A DNA stretch of 64,000 nt from Lepidostoma basale (GCA_022606425.2 JAHDVF020000247.1:372001-436000); one strand, 5' to 3'. Positions 54,701-64,000 are shown, counted from the first letter of the stretch. Translations and numbers: made by a program. Notes: generated by a model not told the origin, from the letters alone.

Positions 54701-57700
54701 CGGGCCTATACTATACAAACCAAGGAGCTGCTAAGAACATATGAGATGAAGGTCCTAAGATCCATTACTGAAAAACTCGGAGATCGTGTCCGTAACACAA
54801 ATAAACGTACGAAATAATCGTTCGATGGAGTAAACCCAGGAGAAAGTATTGATGAGATAGTGACAGAGTCGCATATAAAGCTGCTTACGATATTTTTATG
54901 AAAGAAGATAGATATCCGTATGGAATGAACCTTCGTATTTGTCCCGAGGTACGTGTCCACACGTACTCCGTGGGGGGAGAGGAATGAAGGTCAGGCGTGT
55001 CTGCTGGTGTGCATGCAATACTGGCGGATAAAAATACAATATCGGTTAATACATTCTTATTTAGAAAGTATCTCTTGAAACAGATTTTCGGTGATATTAT
55101 CTTCCATTTGTAAAATTATCATATTGTTTAATTAAATGTTTTTTAGCTAATTGTAACAATCGACTGACAAATCTAATTATTCTCACTACTAGATATCTTT
55201 CGTAGAGTGGTCAATTTCGAGTTGATTATATGTCTAATAGGCCGATAGATCGCGGTTGCACCCGCAATTTGACATAATGAAAAACGGTATTATGAACAAA
55301 ATTATGAAAGAATCGCTGCGTTGGTTCGGACATATGGAGCGCATGGGTGAAGAAAGAATGGTTAAAAAAAGTGTACATTAACGATGTAAATGGAGTACGG
55401 AATCGAGGTAGACCGAGGAAAACATGGCATGACCAAATTAATCAAATTTTAAAGGTTGGTCATGTCAGAAGCAGGAATAATCGACTTGCGTGTATGACTC
55501 GCTGTATGAATGTGGAGGAAGCTAGAGAGGTATGTCAGGATAGATTAGTGTGGCGGTACATTCTCTCTGCCTACCCTTGCGGGAAATGGCGTGATGGTTT
55601 GTTGTGTTGTTGTTAATGAAAAACTCCGAATTCATTCAAATCACTATCTCGTGCTAATAACAAACTGTGAATTTTCAGCGGCATTAGTTAAGTAGGTTTT
55701 TAGTTTATAGGGCACACATATACGAACATTGCCTTATATTTATATAGATAGATATACTCGTATTATTCATTACCACCAGAGTAAACTTTTTAAAAAATCA
55801 TAATGATTCTCACTGGTTCTAATTTTCTATTTCTATTCGCAGTGCACGCTCGAATGGTTCGATCAAACTTATTCTATTTCCGTATCAGATCGTGCTCTGC
55901 AAGTGGGAGCACTTGAAATTGTTTTGCCTCATGCCTCATCTCGCATACTTCAGCTATTCATGTTATTCAAATGTCAATAGACAATGTCGGATGTCTGGCG
56001 GCATCGTTTGCATTAGGTAAACTTGTTATCTATAGGACGTCAAACTGTATTTTATTATAAAATAAAAATATCGTTATTTTTAAAACAATTTTCGTCATCA
56101 ATGAAAATATTAAAATCGAATCACATACATGTATTCAATTCTTATGGCTATTGGTATTACGTCTGATGGGAATATTGTTGGAATGGAAATGGAGATAAAT
56201 AGATTTCGAATTTTTATTTGAGTATTATGGAATGCGGAAATTCTGCTCTTGAGGCATTTCTATTAAATCTGATGAGAGCATTGCTAGAAAAGTGATTTGA
56301 TAGGTTGTCGGTTTATGCGAGAATTGTGAATTTATGTGAAAGACGACCTTCGTGGCCAAGTGGTAAGTGCTTTGACTGCCACCCCGAAGGTTCCGGGTTC
56401 GATTCCCGGCGATGGCAGTGTGATTGTCAGACGGTCTTTGGTCTGGTGCAGAATTCACGTGACAATAAAATGCCGATAGATTAGCTTACCTATCACATGT
56501 CACGTGAATCAATATGATAGCTATTACCCTTTACATCGATTTGGCTCACGCTGTAATCATGTAAAGAGCGATTTAACAAAATAATAATAATATTTTTCTT
56601 CGTGTATGCAAATATTAAAATGAATTCGCCTTTAACCTTTAGATAATTTGAACGAACTCGCATTAATTATTTTGATGAACATTGTACGTGTGTTATCTAC
56701 AATTCACGGCGTATGAATAAACTGCTGTATTGCCCTATAAAAACTGCACTGATTCAGCGGGTCAATAACATATATCGGTCGTCTTGGCTTCCAAAGTGAC
56801 GAACTTGTAATTTAATTTGTTGATGCTATACTTATTTTCGTGTTTCATTATCTTACACTTTTTAAATCACTTTTATTAATTAATTATTTCCATTACTAAA
56901 ACGGTGATATTCCAGTTCTATATTTAAATGTATAATTTGTATAGTTGAAAGAACAGGTTATGGTAAAATAAATGCGCCGGCGCATCCTTATCCCCTTTCA
57001 CTCGTGACCGCCGGTGGCGCCGGGCATACACACGTACGTCGTATGTGTTGCGGAGTATGTAGACCTCATGCCCACTATAACGTTATGGAGTCTATAAATA
57101 GTTTATCAGTTTTTTTTTCTAAGTCAATTACACGTACACTTCCGAAGCGTCTATAATTCCAAAGAATATCAAACTTTTTAATCATCGTGAACGAAAAATT
57201 TATCAATAATTACGCAAATAAAAATCAATACTTTCAAAAAAGTTGCCGATGCTTTCTTGTATTGTTTATTGTCAAGTATTATTATTAAAATACTTATTGT
57301 ATTCATATGCCATTTAAATGAAGAAAAAAAACTTTTTTCAATTCCACTAATAATAATATTTTTTATCTATTTGTTTATTTTAAATCTATGGTTTTGATAA
57401 TGCCCATCGAATTATAATGTATATTGCTTGAGCTATCATTGAACCGAAATCATCAATAAAAATCGTTTTAATTTTCTTATTATTCAATAATTACAGAATT
57501 ATGAACCCTTCTTCATACTGATTTAATTTCAGTGGTATTCCTATGATATTTAGTTAAATTTTATTAAATTTTATAATGTCAATATAAATTATTAATTTGT
57601 TTATTATTAAGGAGATCCACAAAAAAAGGTTTAATTTATATTGTAATTTTATTTTGTTATTGTGGTAATCAAAGATATGGATATGCCTCTGAATATGTTT

Positions 57701-60700
57701 ATTTTTATAATACTATTTCTACCATACTATCTCGAAATTATAATATTTTAATTACATTGAAACTTATCGATTATTATTTTTAATCGTAACTCTGTAAAAA
57801 AAACTTATACACTTTTTTTATAAATTATACGCCGAGTAATGAATCTGTTAATTTTTTTCTTGTTGCCGTTTACATTCATGATTATACATTTTATATTTTT
57901 AATTGTTTTTTTTTACCCAAATCGATTTTTCGCCTGCTCCACTAATTTTTAAGTCACAGTTTCCCAAAGAGGATGGGATCTTTAGGAGTCAATTTCGATT
58001 TCATGTTGACCATGATAGCGAGAAAAAAATGGAGTCCACGATATTCTATTGCATTTTTTATCTTATCAGTGAAAATTGTACATGTTTTACATTTTTATTT
58101 AAAATAATTGTCGCTATACAACATTAATAAAGTGATTAGCGCTGTGTTAGCTGTGGAAAACATATGTGAATAGGCTTCGAATAATTCAATATTCGGTAGG
58201 GAGTCTACGAAGCAAAAAATGTTTGGGAACCTTTGGTTTAAGCTAAGATGTTACCTGCAAGACGTGTATATATTTTTTTGTATGCGTGGTAGGATGCGCG
58301 GCGGCCTTGGTTTTTGTTTACGGAGATTATTTACACAGCTGATTTATTCCAAGTGGTAAATTCAACGTATTTTTTTTTTTGTGTCTTGTCTTGATAATTT
58401 TCGCGGATTATTTTTATTTTTCCTGAACTTAGCCAACATTTCTCTCTTTGAGTGAGTAAAAACAATGAAAAAAGTGAGGGATTTAATCAATCGAATTATA
58501 TACCTACTCTCATGCTAAAACGACTAGTTCAATATTTTTTTTAGTAGTACAGTTATTATATTATACATTTTTTGTAACCTTATCCTTTGTTAATTATTTT
58601 TAATAATTTATCTTAGGATAATGTATTGTTATTGCGGTAGTTAAAGGAGATTGATTCCCCTTGCCTCTGTATGTCTTAAATCACAATCATAATTTTATAA
58701 TGCACTACTATATACCACAGTTTCACATTAACCTGTCTATTTAGGGCAAAATAAATCATTTTGATTCCTTTATATTGATAATTATATTTTAATGCAATTA
58801 TCTGTGGAAGGAATTGTTTTAAATATTTTTTATTTTAACTCAATAAACATGAATACTCTATATATGTTTTTAATGTGTGTATTTTAATTTGTAGCAGTAT
58901 TGTGTTTACTTTCCACTAAGAGACTAGTTTCTAATCGTAACTATGTTTAAAAAAATCTTCTCTTTACTTTGTTAATTGCTTCCACCCAGAAGTCCAAATC
59001 ACTAATTTAGTGTTGTATTGTTTCAGGATGTTCTGTTTCCTTATGCCACTGAGAAGGTAGGAGACTTCTTGGCGGCCAAATGGGATGTGGAAGGAGTGCA
59101 GGAAGCGGTGGAGGGGATGCGCCAGCAAGCTGTGAAGGACATTGCTGAGGGGGTGGAAGGGGCTGTGGCCATTTCTGATAAGGTACCCTTTATCTTCCAA
59201 TACATAGTATATATTCTTTTTACAGAGCCGTGTCAGGTCCCTCTGACGTTGGCGATTACTGTGGCAAATGGTTTTTTGTCACAGTGATTTCTTCGGAAGA
59301 GTTACTGGAGTGGTTTCCTATTACCTTCTCCAGATACTATAGATGTAATTTTGTATCAATTTTCTAGAAGTTTTATTGTATTTTAGGTGACAAATGACAT
59401 TTAATAATGCATTAGCAAGGCAGAATGTGTCATTCCCATAAAATATAATAAAAAATGAGGATATGTTTTTTTGGGATCTTGGGTATATCCATGTAACTTC
59501 TCTTCCTCAACCGACGGTTTGAAGATATGATGGAGAATGCAACGATCTCCAAACCCTCAGTTGAGAAAGCCAGATTACAAGGATATATCACAAAATCCCA
59601 AAAACCATTGCTACCAACCATGAAAACCTACACACTTATTTAATATGGAGTTTTACATCATTGTTCAAGAAACACTATACATTATTAGTATTATAATTTT
59701 GTGTAATAAATCAAAAATGTATTACACTTAAAATGCATTAAGCAGTTATATTTTTTTTAAATTTATATTTAAAACTAATTTACCTATAAATATGTGATTT
59801 TTTTTTCTACAGTTTGCAATTTGCAGTAATAACGACTTAATAATATATTGGTGGTATAGTATTAACATTTAGAAATTGTTTTATTGCAATACAGTCAAAC
59901 TTGGTGATTACGAGGAGGATGGGACCAACTAAATTTGCTGGTTATAAGCATTACTTTAAATGCTTACAGAAATACCCACCACATGAAGAATCTGTTTCCT
60001 TGTTACATCCGAGATCTCGCTATTTCCGTGATTGTAATAACCGAGATTGACTGTATATGTATGTTAGATAATGAAATTAAACTTACTGATGAAAACATAC
60101 TTTACATAAACCAACAATCCACCGAATCATCTTTCCAACAATGTTCCCATCAGACGTAAGAGGAATAGCCACAAGAGCTGAACCTCTGTAAGCCAGAAGA
60201 TTTTAAGTCCCAGTATTAGTAATCAGGAGAAATTGTTAATCTATCTTAGGATTTTTTTTTTTTGGATGTTTTTCTGAAGTGTTTATTTCATATGTATATA
60301 ATTTAAAAACATTTTCTTCTTCTTCTGATTACAGATCTTGCGATCTGTTTATGCAGGATATCAACTTTCTTCCTGTGATGAAGACGACTAGCCTTCTCTC
60401 CATCTCTTTGGTGGTCGACGGGCCCTCTGGAGTCACGTACATCACGATATTAGGATTTTTTGCTGGATTCATTTTCTCGATGTGGTCTCTCCAGAATCGT
60501 CTTCTCTGCCTACTCCATCTCACTATGTCTCCAATTTTGCAAGATTTGTGAATTTCTTCATTGGGTATCCTATCTCTAAGGGTTCTCCCCACAATAGGTC
60601 GCAATGTTCTCATTTCTGCTACTCTTGAGAGATGTTTGGTTCTGACAGTGCCTGCTCTTGCTTCGAGATGCATGTTTTATAAATTCTAACTTTGCTTTCC

Positions 60701-63700
60701 ACTAGCATATGCTTATTGTCCCTTAGACATCTGGAGATAACTGCAGCTTCATCAGTCTGTTTTTTAACTTCATTATATAGATCGCTGCAACTAGATATCT
60801 CCACACCCAGATATCTGAATTTCACATTAAAAATATATTTTCAATTAACTTTGTGGTCACATAACTAACTGTGATTTATAGTTTTAATTTCAATCACATA
60901 TTGTGAGCTCACCTAATCAAATTGAGAAAATTTATCATAATTAGAAGCCTATTATTAGGGGGTTCTGATAACTATTGTCGGAAGAAAATATAGTAATAAT
61001 TTTGTTTGCAGGATTCTGCAAAAGAAGAACAGATTGCCGGAGTGGCTGGCAATCTGAAGTGGCTCATCTCCATAGACAACAAGGGCAGCTTTATGAAGAA
61101 GCTGTCTGGCCTCATCTGGGAGGAAGGCTACTCTAAGGGAGATATTAAAGGACAGTAAGTATTTTTTTATTAACCTGATATCTTCTTAATTCATTAAACA
61201 AAGTAATTTAACTAAAAACTGACTAACTAACCATCATGCCGTCTCCCCGAAGGTGTAGGCAGAAAGAATGCACTGCCACTTTTCTTTCCTGACATATTTC
61301 TCTCGCTTCCTCAACATTCATACAGCGCGTCGATTTCTCTGACTCCTCACATGGCTGACATTCAATATTTGACTTATTTGATCATGCCACGTTTTTCCCT
61401 CAGTCTTCCTCTATTTCTGGTTCCATTTACATTGTTAACATATAATTTTTTTACCATTCTTTCTTCATTCATTCTTTCCATATGTCCAAACCATCTTAAT
61501 GATCTTGTCATTATTTTGTTCATAACACCATCATTCGCACCGCATTCACTTCTTATATTTTCATTCGAAGTATAAGAACAAAGTAATTTTGTTTTGCAAA
61601 ATATCATAACGCAACAACATCATGCAGTGAGTCCATGCAACTCGATGCCCAGATATCTCCATAGACAAGAGAAAGAGAAAATTCACATATTTTAGTATAA
61701 TTGATGATGATAATGAAAGAACTGAAAGGAAAAAATGCTGGTGCTAAGATGAGTGAGATGTCTGAAAGTTGTTTGCTTTATGCGGACGATGCTGTTCTCA
61801 TCGCAGACATAGTGTAGACCAATTATTAGTCTTGGTGTCGAGAATGTATGAGGTATACAAGACTGACAATTTAATGAGGAATGTCAAAGGCGATGGTTAT
61901 TGAAAGGGAAGAGGATGTGACAGGTTGTAACATAAGTGTGAATCAGGAAAACCTAGAGCAGGGTCTGAGTTTATCTATTTAGGTAGCATGTTCGCAGCGG
62001 ATGTATGGAAGTGAAGCATGGAACTGACAAAAGAAGGATGAGAGCAGAATAAATGTGGTAGAGATGGGATCCCTTAGATGTATGTCTGGTAAAACGGTGC
62101 ACGACAGAAATTCTGATATAAGGGAATAATGTAATGCGGAAGAAAGTATTATGAACAAAATTATGAAAGGATCACTGCGTTGGTTAGAATGTTAATGGCG
62201 TGAATGGAGTACGGAGTCGTGGGAGACCGAGGAAATCTTGGCACGACCAAATTGATCAAATTTAATGGTTGGCCATATTAAAAGTCCGAAGAATCGACGT
62301 GCGTGTATGACTCGCTGTATGAATGTGAAGGAATCTATAGAGGTGTATCAGGCTCGATTAGTGCGGGGGTCCATTCTCTCTGCCTACCTATTCGGAGAAA
62401 TGGCGTGACGGTTTGTTGTTGGAATAGCAAACAAAAATCTATCTAAAAAAATTAAGATGGAAGTACATTATGGAGTTCTAGTGCCAACCTTTGTTTTTGG
62501 AAGTGAAGAAATGTGAGGCAAATGATTACATTTTTAATAAAATTAAAAAAAGAATCACTTAGATGGTTTGGACATATGGAATGAATGGATGAGAGGAAAA
62601 TGTTTGAAAAGTTTTATACAAGCAATGTAAATGAAAAAGGAAGATGGAGACAGCCGAGGAAGACTTGGCACGAGCAAATTAATCAATTACTAAAAGGTGG
62701 CCACATTCAAAGTCCGAAAAATCGGCGAGTATGTGTGTTACGATGAATGAATGTAGAATACACTCGAGTGGAATATCAGGATTGAGCAATGCATCAGTCC
62801 ATCCTCTCTGCCTATCCCTCTGGAGAAATGATGGTAAGTTGGTTTTAATTTTTTTTTTACCGTGGGTAATTATGTTCCATTCGCTTCTGGCATTATAAAC
62901 TTCGCGAATCAAATGTGAATAGTCTGGTGTACAGAGCGAGAACTTGGGAACTCACCTGCGGCTAAAGAGTTAGATATCTATTGATCGCCAAACTAAGACA
63001 AGTTTTTATCTTATCCTTTTAAATGCCCGGAAGTAACCATATGGCAGGACCCGGAGGGCTGCCAATTTCTTTGAAAAATGAAATCCTATTTAATGCATGT
63101 TTTTGGAAAATACACAGTTAATACTTATTAAAATTACTCAGTACGTCGTTATTAAAAAAAAAAAATTAATTCTCACAAAACGTCAGAATTAGCATTAACT
63201 TATCAAATAAATTTTATTATATTATTATGTAAAAAGTTATTGTATTTAAAAGTATACAAAAACACAACAACAATTATTAAATATCAATAGTATTTTGATT
63301 GCCTTTTGGTTTCCCAACTAAGCTCTTTTTAAACTAACTAACCATCACGCCGTCCATCCGGAGGGGTAGGCAGAATGAATGGAACGCCACACTGTTCTGT
63401 CCTGACATACTTCTCTCGCTTCTACTTTTCAGCTCTTTAAAATCAATATAATGTTGATAATTCTTGATTATGCATCGCATATTAATATTTCACCATGATT
63501 CCAAAAATGTCACTGTGCGTTTAAGGTATTAGATTATTTAAAACAGTCTAACTTGGCTAGATATCGAGTGTTCGATGTGCAACGTGTATACACGCTAATT
63601 TTCTATGCTGCATGTGATAATGGAACGCGTATACGCGAATAGAACCAGTTAGGGGTGCATTTTTTAATGTATTATATTTCATATTTCCAGTGTTTACAAA

Positions 63701-63947
63701 GACGTCCAACCAGCCCTTGAAAGCTGGCGCGCCCTGAACAAGCGCGTGTACATCTACTCCTCGGGATCCGTGCTCGCTCAGAAGCTGCTGATGCGCCACT
63801 CGGAGGTCGGGGACATCTCGGGGCTCTTTGATGGCCATTTTGACACGGCTGTGGGCGCAAAACAGGAGGCCTCCAGCTATTCTAACATAGTCAAAGAAAT
63901 TGGTTGTCAAGCCGAGGAGACCTTGTTTCTTACCGATATTGTCAAAG
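39663..63947 (+). CDS. ENOPH1: Enolase-phosphatase E1 (methionine salvage), 5' part
   Basis: HAD-family bifunctional enzyme that enolises and dephosphorylates a 2,3-diketo-5-methylthiopentyl phosphate, yielding acireductone in the methionine salvage pathway. Exons: 39663-39761 (33 codons, ATG with A at -3 and G at +4), 59027-59182, 61012-61154, 63691-63947. Phases 0, 0, 2, 1 fit. Motif I DVEGTTT (Asp21 nucleophile, Glu23) is in exon 1. DVLFPYATEKV opens exon 2. Motif II YIYSSGSVLAQKLL and DGHFDTAVGAKQEASSY (with the motif III Lys) precede FLTDIVKG (motif IV Asp). About 218 of an expected 255-265 residues are present; the end lies outside the window. Intron 1 is 19.3 kb and repeat-rich. Confidence 0.92.
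39762..41425. other. Start of ENOPH1 intron 1, mostly unassigned
   Basis: Only an R1 3' tip at 40755-40817 (CCTACCCCTTCGGAGAGACG, then a TTAG tail) is recognisable. Short open frames at 40288-40533 and 40958-41182 have no family resemblance. Confidence 0.45.
41440..41830 (-). mobile_element. R6 non-LTR fragment (3' coding end)
   Basis: Minus frame: RVEESRHVLNTIAERRARWI, GRVLRHQCFLHNVLEGMVEG, GRGRPRQEYLDQICRDMGCT, LKRVAEDRVEW. Typical RTE-type C-terminus. Confidence 0.7.
41855..42290 (-). mobile_element. R7 non-LTR fragment
   Basis: Minus frame: HRMGDLELLKRVLFDNPVGR, RPRLRWLDGAVADCRVLEQQ, WEVAARDRTGWRRFLEEAKN. Further 5' on the same strand, LTKRDEVKMNCFERKILRRI is readable near 42180-42235. 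Confidence 0.7.
42900..43365 (+). mobile_element. Two joined R1 3' fragments
   Basis: First piece 42900-43025 ends at CTCTCTGCCTGCCCCTG. The second, 43030-43365, restarts upstream ([20 protein letters not shown]) and ends with a TTAG tail. Confidence 0.7.
43375..43535 (+). mobile_element. R9 CR1/L2-like retrotransposon 3' UTR
   Basis: CATATTTCATACCCAATTTA, CACGTCTTAATGCGCCCTTG and GTTAGCATATTATTATTA match the 3' part of 29595-29870. Ends in (ATT)n. Confidence 0.6.
43536..43925. other. GC-rich block of unknown origin within repeats
   Basis: A 129-codon minus frame (43498-43887), rich in Arg and Gly, starts here. No family recognised. TAATGCAGCTATTACAAAA near 43928 mirrors TTTTTGTAATAGCTGCATTT near 43870, so part may belong to a small foldback. 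Confidence 0.35.
43945..44150 (+). mobile_element. R1 3' fragment, lacks its last ~60 bp
   Basis: HMERMDESRMVKKLYTSSVS and [20 protein letters not shown] readable. Nearly identical to 43090-43270. Confidence 0.7.
44160..44882 (+). mobile_element. R1 fragment interrupted by a hAT-like insert
   Basis: R1 sequence 44160-44205 resumes at about 44525 (TTAGACGAATGTG) and runs to a TTAG tail at 44882. The insert's ends (TAGGTTTCCAAACTTTTCTG and GTCCACCTTGAGAACCTAGG) are imperfect inverted repeats like those of hAT MITEs. No clean duplication. Confidence 0.55.
44975..45290 (+). mobile_element. R1 fragment, degenerate
   Basis: GGACTGGCCAAATAATGATG to CGTGGCACGATAAAATAAAT; 3' end altered after 45265. 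Confidence 0.55.
45832..46200 (-). mobile_element. R1 3' fragment
   Basis: Tail AACTAACTAACC at 45832-45845, then the full R1 C-terminal region in reverse, with frameshifts. Confidence 0.65.
46769..49160. repeat. Nested tandem duplications of R4-derived sequence
   Basis: Block X (begins CCTGGGCGTAGGCCTCCTCC) occurs four times, at 46938, 47752, 48531 and 48799. Block Y (GCTGCGAGCGGCATGCCATT) occurs at 47610, 48657 and 48925. The AT-rich block with AGTGAAATTAAAAAAACAAA occurs at 46859, 47300 and 48136. Periods are about 440, 836 and 268 bp. On the minus strand, X reads GRHWMRVAQDRQTLKQMEEA, an RTE C-terminus. Confidence 0.85.
49863..50703. mobile_element. hAT MITE with perfect 8-bp target duplication
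   Basis: CGCTAGGT at 49855-49862 and 50704-50711. Ends CAGGGGGGTCGGCAAAA and TTTTGCCGACCTCTG. It contains a fragment of R8 at 50020-50330. Confidence 0.85.
50020..50330 (-). mobile_element. R8 non-LTR fragment inside the hAT MITE
   Basis: CTTCTCTCCATCTCTTTGG, GATCCATTCTCTCGATG and CCTATCTCTAACGGTTCTCC match 60375-60605. Minus-strand coding sense. Confidence 0.65.
50675..50950. repeat. Local duplication of the hAT end and host flank
   Basis: The segment CTCCGGAGCCGCATTTTGCC, plus the following 40 bp with AATCRTATATTATTGCAAAA, is present at about 50675-50737 and 50792-50857. GGTTCCGCTCAGTAAAGTGA occurs at 50744 and 50898. It reads as a tandem duplication that left a second solo hAT end. Confidence 0.7.
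51858..52245 (+). mobile_element. Two R1 3' fragments
   Basis: 51858-51965 and 51998-52245 are both R1 3' regions in plus sense; the second keeps FGHVRSRRNRRVYMTRCMNV and a degraded tail at 52222-52242. A short minus tip follows at 52397-52445. Confidence 0.55.
52470..52668. mobile_element. Small TIR element (MITE)
   Basis: TTAAGCGAAACGTACACCAG at left against CTGGTAGTTGGTTGACGTTT at right, then AGAAAACTT on both sides, giving imperfect TIRs of about 30 bp. No ORF. Confidence 0.5.
52745..53020. other. Unassigned GC-richer block
   Basis: GC-rich sequence (CCGCCCTCTGGTTGCAGTGA, CTACCCGGGCCCGTATTG) unlike the surrounding AT-rich intron. No ORF or terminal repeats recognised. Possibly LTR or other repeat remnant. 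Confidence 0.3.
53023..53580 (+). mobile_element. R1 fragment split by a family D tip
   Basis: R1 from GAAAGAAGGGTTGGGGCTGG to 53460. TCACTCCCATAAAATACAAT (53462-53500) is a family D end. R1 3' tip resumes at 53543 (TTCTTTCTGTCTACCCCTCC). Confidence 0.55.
54021..54170. repeat. Hairpin family D, complete small copy
   Basis: TCTAGAAGTTTTATTGTGTT and GACATGTTTCTC mirror GTGAAATATGTCATTCCCAT; central palindrome ATCAAATATTTGAT (54088-54101). Confidence 0.7.
54590..54990 (+). mobile_element. R8-like non-LTR fragment
   Basis: Plus frame: FIRHVVETRAYTIQTKELLR, TYEMKVLRSITEKLGDRVRN, similar in layout to the minus peptide at 60329-60673 (VAEMRTLRPIVGRTLRDRIP). Confidence 0.55.
55275..55605 (+). mobile_element. 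R1 3' fragment
   Basis: [53 protein letters not shown]. The tail is a TTGT repeat (55597-55612) rather than TTAG, suggesting an R1 subfamily shared with 35690-35882 and 61690-62415. Confidence 0.7.
56342..56530 (+). mobile_element. tRNA-derived SINE, copy 2
   Basis: A box TGGCCAAGTGG (56353-56363), B box GGTTCGATTCC (56396-56406), then GAATTCACGTGACAATAAAA and CTATCACATGTCACGTGAAT as in copy 1. The head is closer to a tRNA than copy 1, so this copy may be younger. Confidence 0.8.
56531..59026. other. End of ENOPH1 intron 1, nothing recognised
   Basis: AT-rich sequence with long A and T runs. A GC-richer patch at 56975-57030 (GCGCCGGCGCATCC, CGGTGGCGCCGGGC) stands out but has no ORF or repeat match in the window. 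Confidence 0.45.
59218..59290 (-). mobile_element. R3 3' tip
   Basis: CCGTGTCAGGTCCCTCTGAC and GCGATTACTGTGGCAA match the 3' end of 18835-19160. It lies 36 bp after ENOPH1 exon 2. Confidence 0.5.
59358..59458. repeat. Hairpin family D, partial
   Basis: TCTAGAAGTTTTATTGTATT and GTGTCATTCCCATAAAATAT keep both arms with a shortened centre. Confidence 0.6.
59505..59640 (+). repeat. Decayed Penelope-type terminal repeat
   Basis: GATGGAGAATGCAACGATCT then CCAAACCCTCAGTTGAGAAA aligns with the ribozyme-like region 5038-5075. GAAAC has become AAACC, so the core is broken. Confidence 0.55.
59892..60053. mobile_element. Short pogo-like MITE, TA-flanked
   Basis: CAGTCAAACTTGGTGATTAC at left and GTAATAACCGAGATTGACTG at right, with TA at 59890-59891 and 60054-60055. 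162 bp, no ORF. Confidence 0.7.
60320..60840 (-). mobile_element. R8 non-LTR fragment
   Basis: Minus strand: MKFRYLGVEISSCSDLYNEV, KQTDEAAVISRCLRDNKHML, then RTKHLSRVAEMRTLRPIVGR, FWRDHIEKMNPAKNPN. Thumb and C-terminus of an endonuclease-reverse-transcriptase. In ENOPH1 intron 2, just before exon 3. Confidence 0.75.
61222..61590 (-). mobile_element. R1 3' fragment
   Basis: GACTAACTAACC tail then R1 C-terminal region. [20 protein letters not shown] readable. Right after ENOPH1 exon 3. Confidence 0.7.
61690..62415 (+). mobile_element. R1 fragment with reverse-transcriptase YADD box
   Basis: MSEMSESCLLYADDAVLIAD (about 61749-61808) is the RT catalytic box of the R1-type element. The sequence then runs, with deletions, through the SEAWN region (about 62010) to the C-terminal end near 62410. 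It shows where the RT lies upstream of the commonly seen R1 tails. Confidence 0.65.
62410..62850 (+). mobile_element. R1 3' fragment adjoining the previous one
   Basis: Restarts at GGAATAGCAAACAAAAATCT and ends GGAGAAATGATGGTAAGTTGG, with many breaks. Confidence 0.6.
62851..63330. other. ENOPH1 intron 3 stretch, nothing recognised
   Basis: AT-rich, no ORF or repeat match seen. Confidence 0.4.
63335..63430 (-). mobile_element. R1 3' tip
   Basis: AACTAACTAACC tail, then GGAGGGGTAGGCAG and TGACATACTTCTCTCGCTTC. The copy ends abruptly near 63425. Confidence 0.65.
63691..63947 (+). CDS. ENOPH1: ENOPH1 exon 4 (HAD motifs II-IV)
   Basis: Acceptor TTTCCAG at 63690. Reads VYKDVQPALESWRALNKRVY, YSSGSV, GHFDTAVGAKQEASSY and LFLTDIVK, then donor GTAAAT. 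Much GC-richer than surrounding intron, consistent with conserved coding sequence. Confidence 0.9.
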
Positions 63948-64000
63948 GTAAATAATTCAAATAATAATGTAATTTATTTTTAACCAAGAAGCCTAATTGT

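Noticed and set aside
56342..56415. Possible tRNA gene
   Set aside because: A and B boxes are present, but the same head plus a conserved non-tRNA body recurs at 9580-9780, so it is a SINE head.
1..64000. Assignment to Lepidoptera or another specific order
   Set aside because: Retroelement peptides resemble those in several insect orders; nothing in the window is diagnostic by eye.

Overview
The window is animal nuclear DNA, most likely from an insect. Its genes are split into many short exons with GT-AG introns, AT-rich introns carry AATAAA-type ends, and the space between exons is packed with insect-style mobile elements: RTE-like retrotransposon tails, mariner, pogo/Tigger, hAT and piggyBac-like elements, tRNA-derived SINEs and Penelope-like elements. 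I cannot fix the order or species from sequence alone. No bacterial-type operon, CRISPR array or rRNA is present.

Three recognisable genes lie on the + strand in one direction. (1) 1262-11538: the C-terminal half (10 exons, about 680 residues) of the Ski2/SKIV2L RNA helicase (Drosophila twister); its N-terminal half is upstream of the window. (2) 12704-37431: a complete Claspin gene (16 exons, about 1492 residues), the replication-checkpoint mediator that presents Chk1 to ATR. It has two clear Chk1-binding motifs and one probable GC-AG intron. (3) 39663-63947 and beyond: the first four exons (about 218 residues) of enolase-phosphatase E1 (ENOPH1/MASA) of the methionine salvage pathway, with a 19.3-kb first intron. 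All exon phases are compatible across the splice junctions I propose. The three genes act in unrelated processes (RNA decay, DNA replication checkpoint, methionine salvage), so their order is simple linkage.

The rest is repeat-derived. One retrotransposon family ('R1' here, an RTE-like family with a [12 protein letters not shown]-terminus and a TTAG-repeat tail) has roughly 30 5'-truncated copies in both orientations. At least seven other non-LTR families leave fragments. Cut-and-paste elements with intact termini include two dead mariners (one hosting a SINE), pogo-like elements with TA duplications, three TTAA-flanked piggyBac-like MITEs, a hAT-like MITE with a perfect 8-bp duplication, and an element with a 9-bp duplication.

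The most interesting layer is a Penelope-like element at 4217-5117. It encodes a GIY-YIG-type endonuclease and is bracketed by inverted copies of a terminal repeat, each with an identical 41-nt hammerhead-ribozyme-like core. Several ORF-less hairpin families elsewhere (about 2.7, 3.0, 7.0-7.5, 9.0, 15.1, 15.8, 36.0 and 54.1 kb) carry decayed versions of the same layout in different sequence. They may be short, ribozyme-bearing, Penelope-related elements. The fold and relationship are inferred by eye and need structure searches and biochemical tests.
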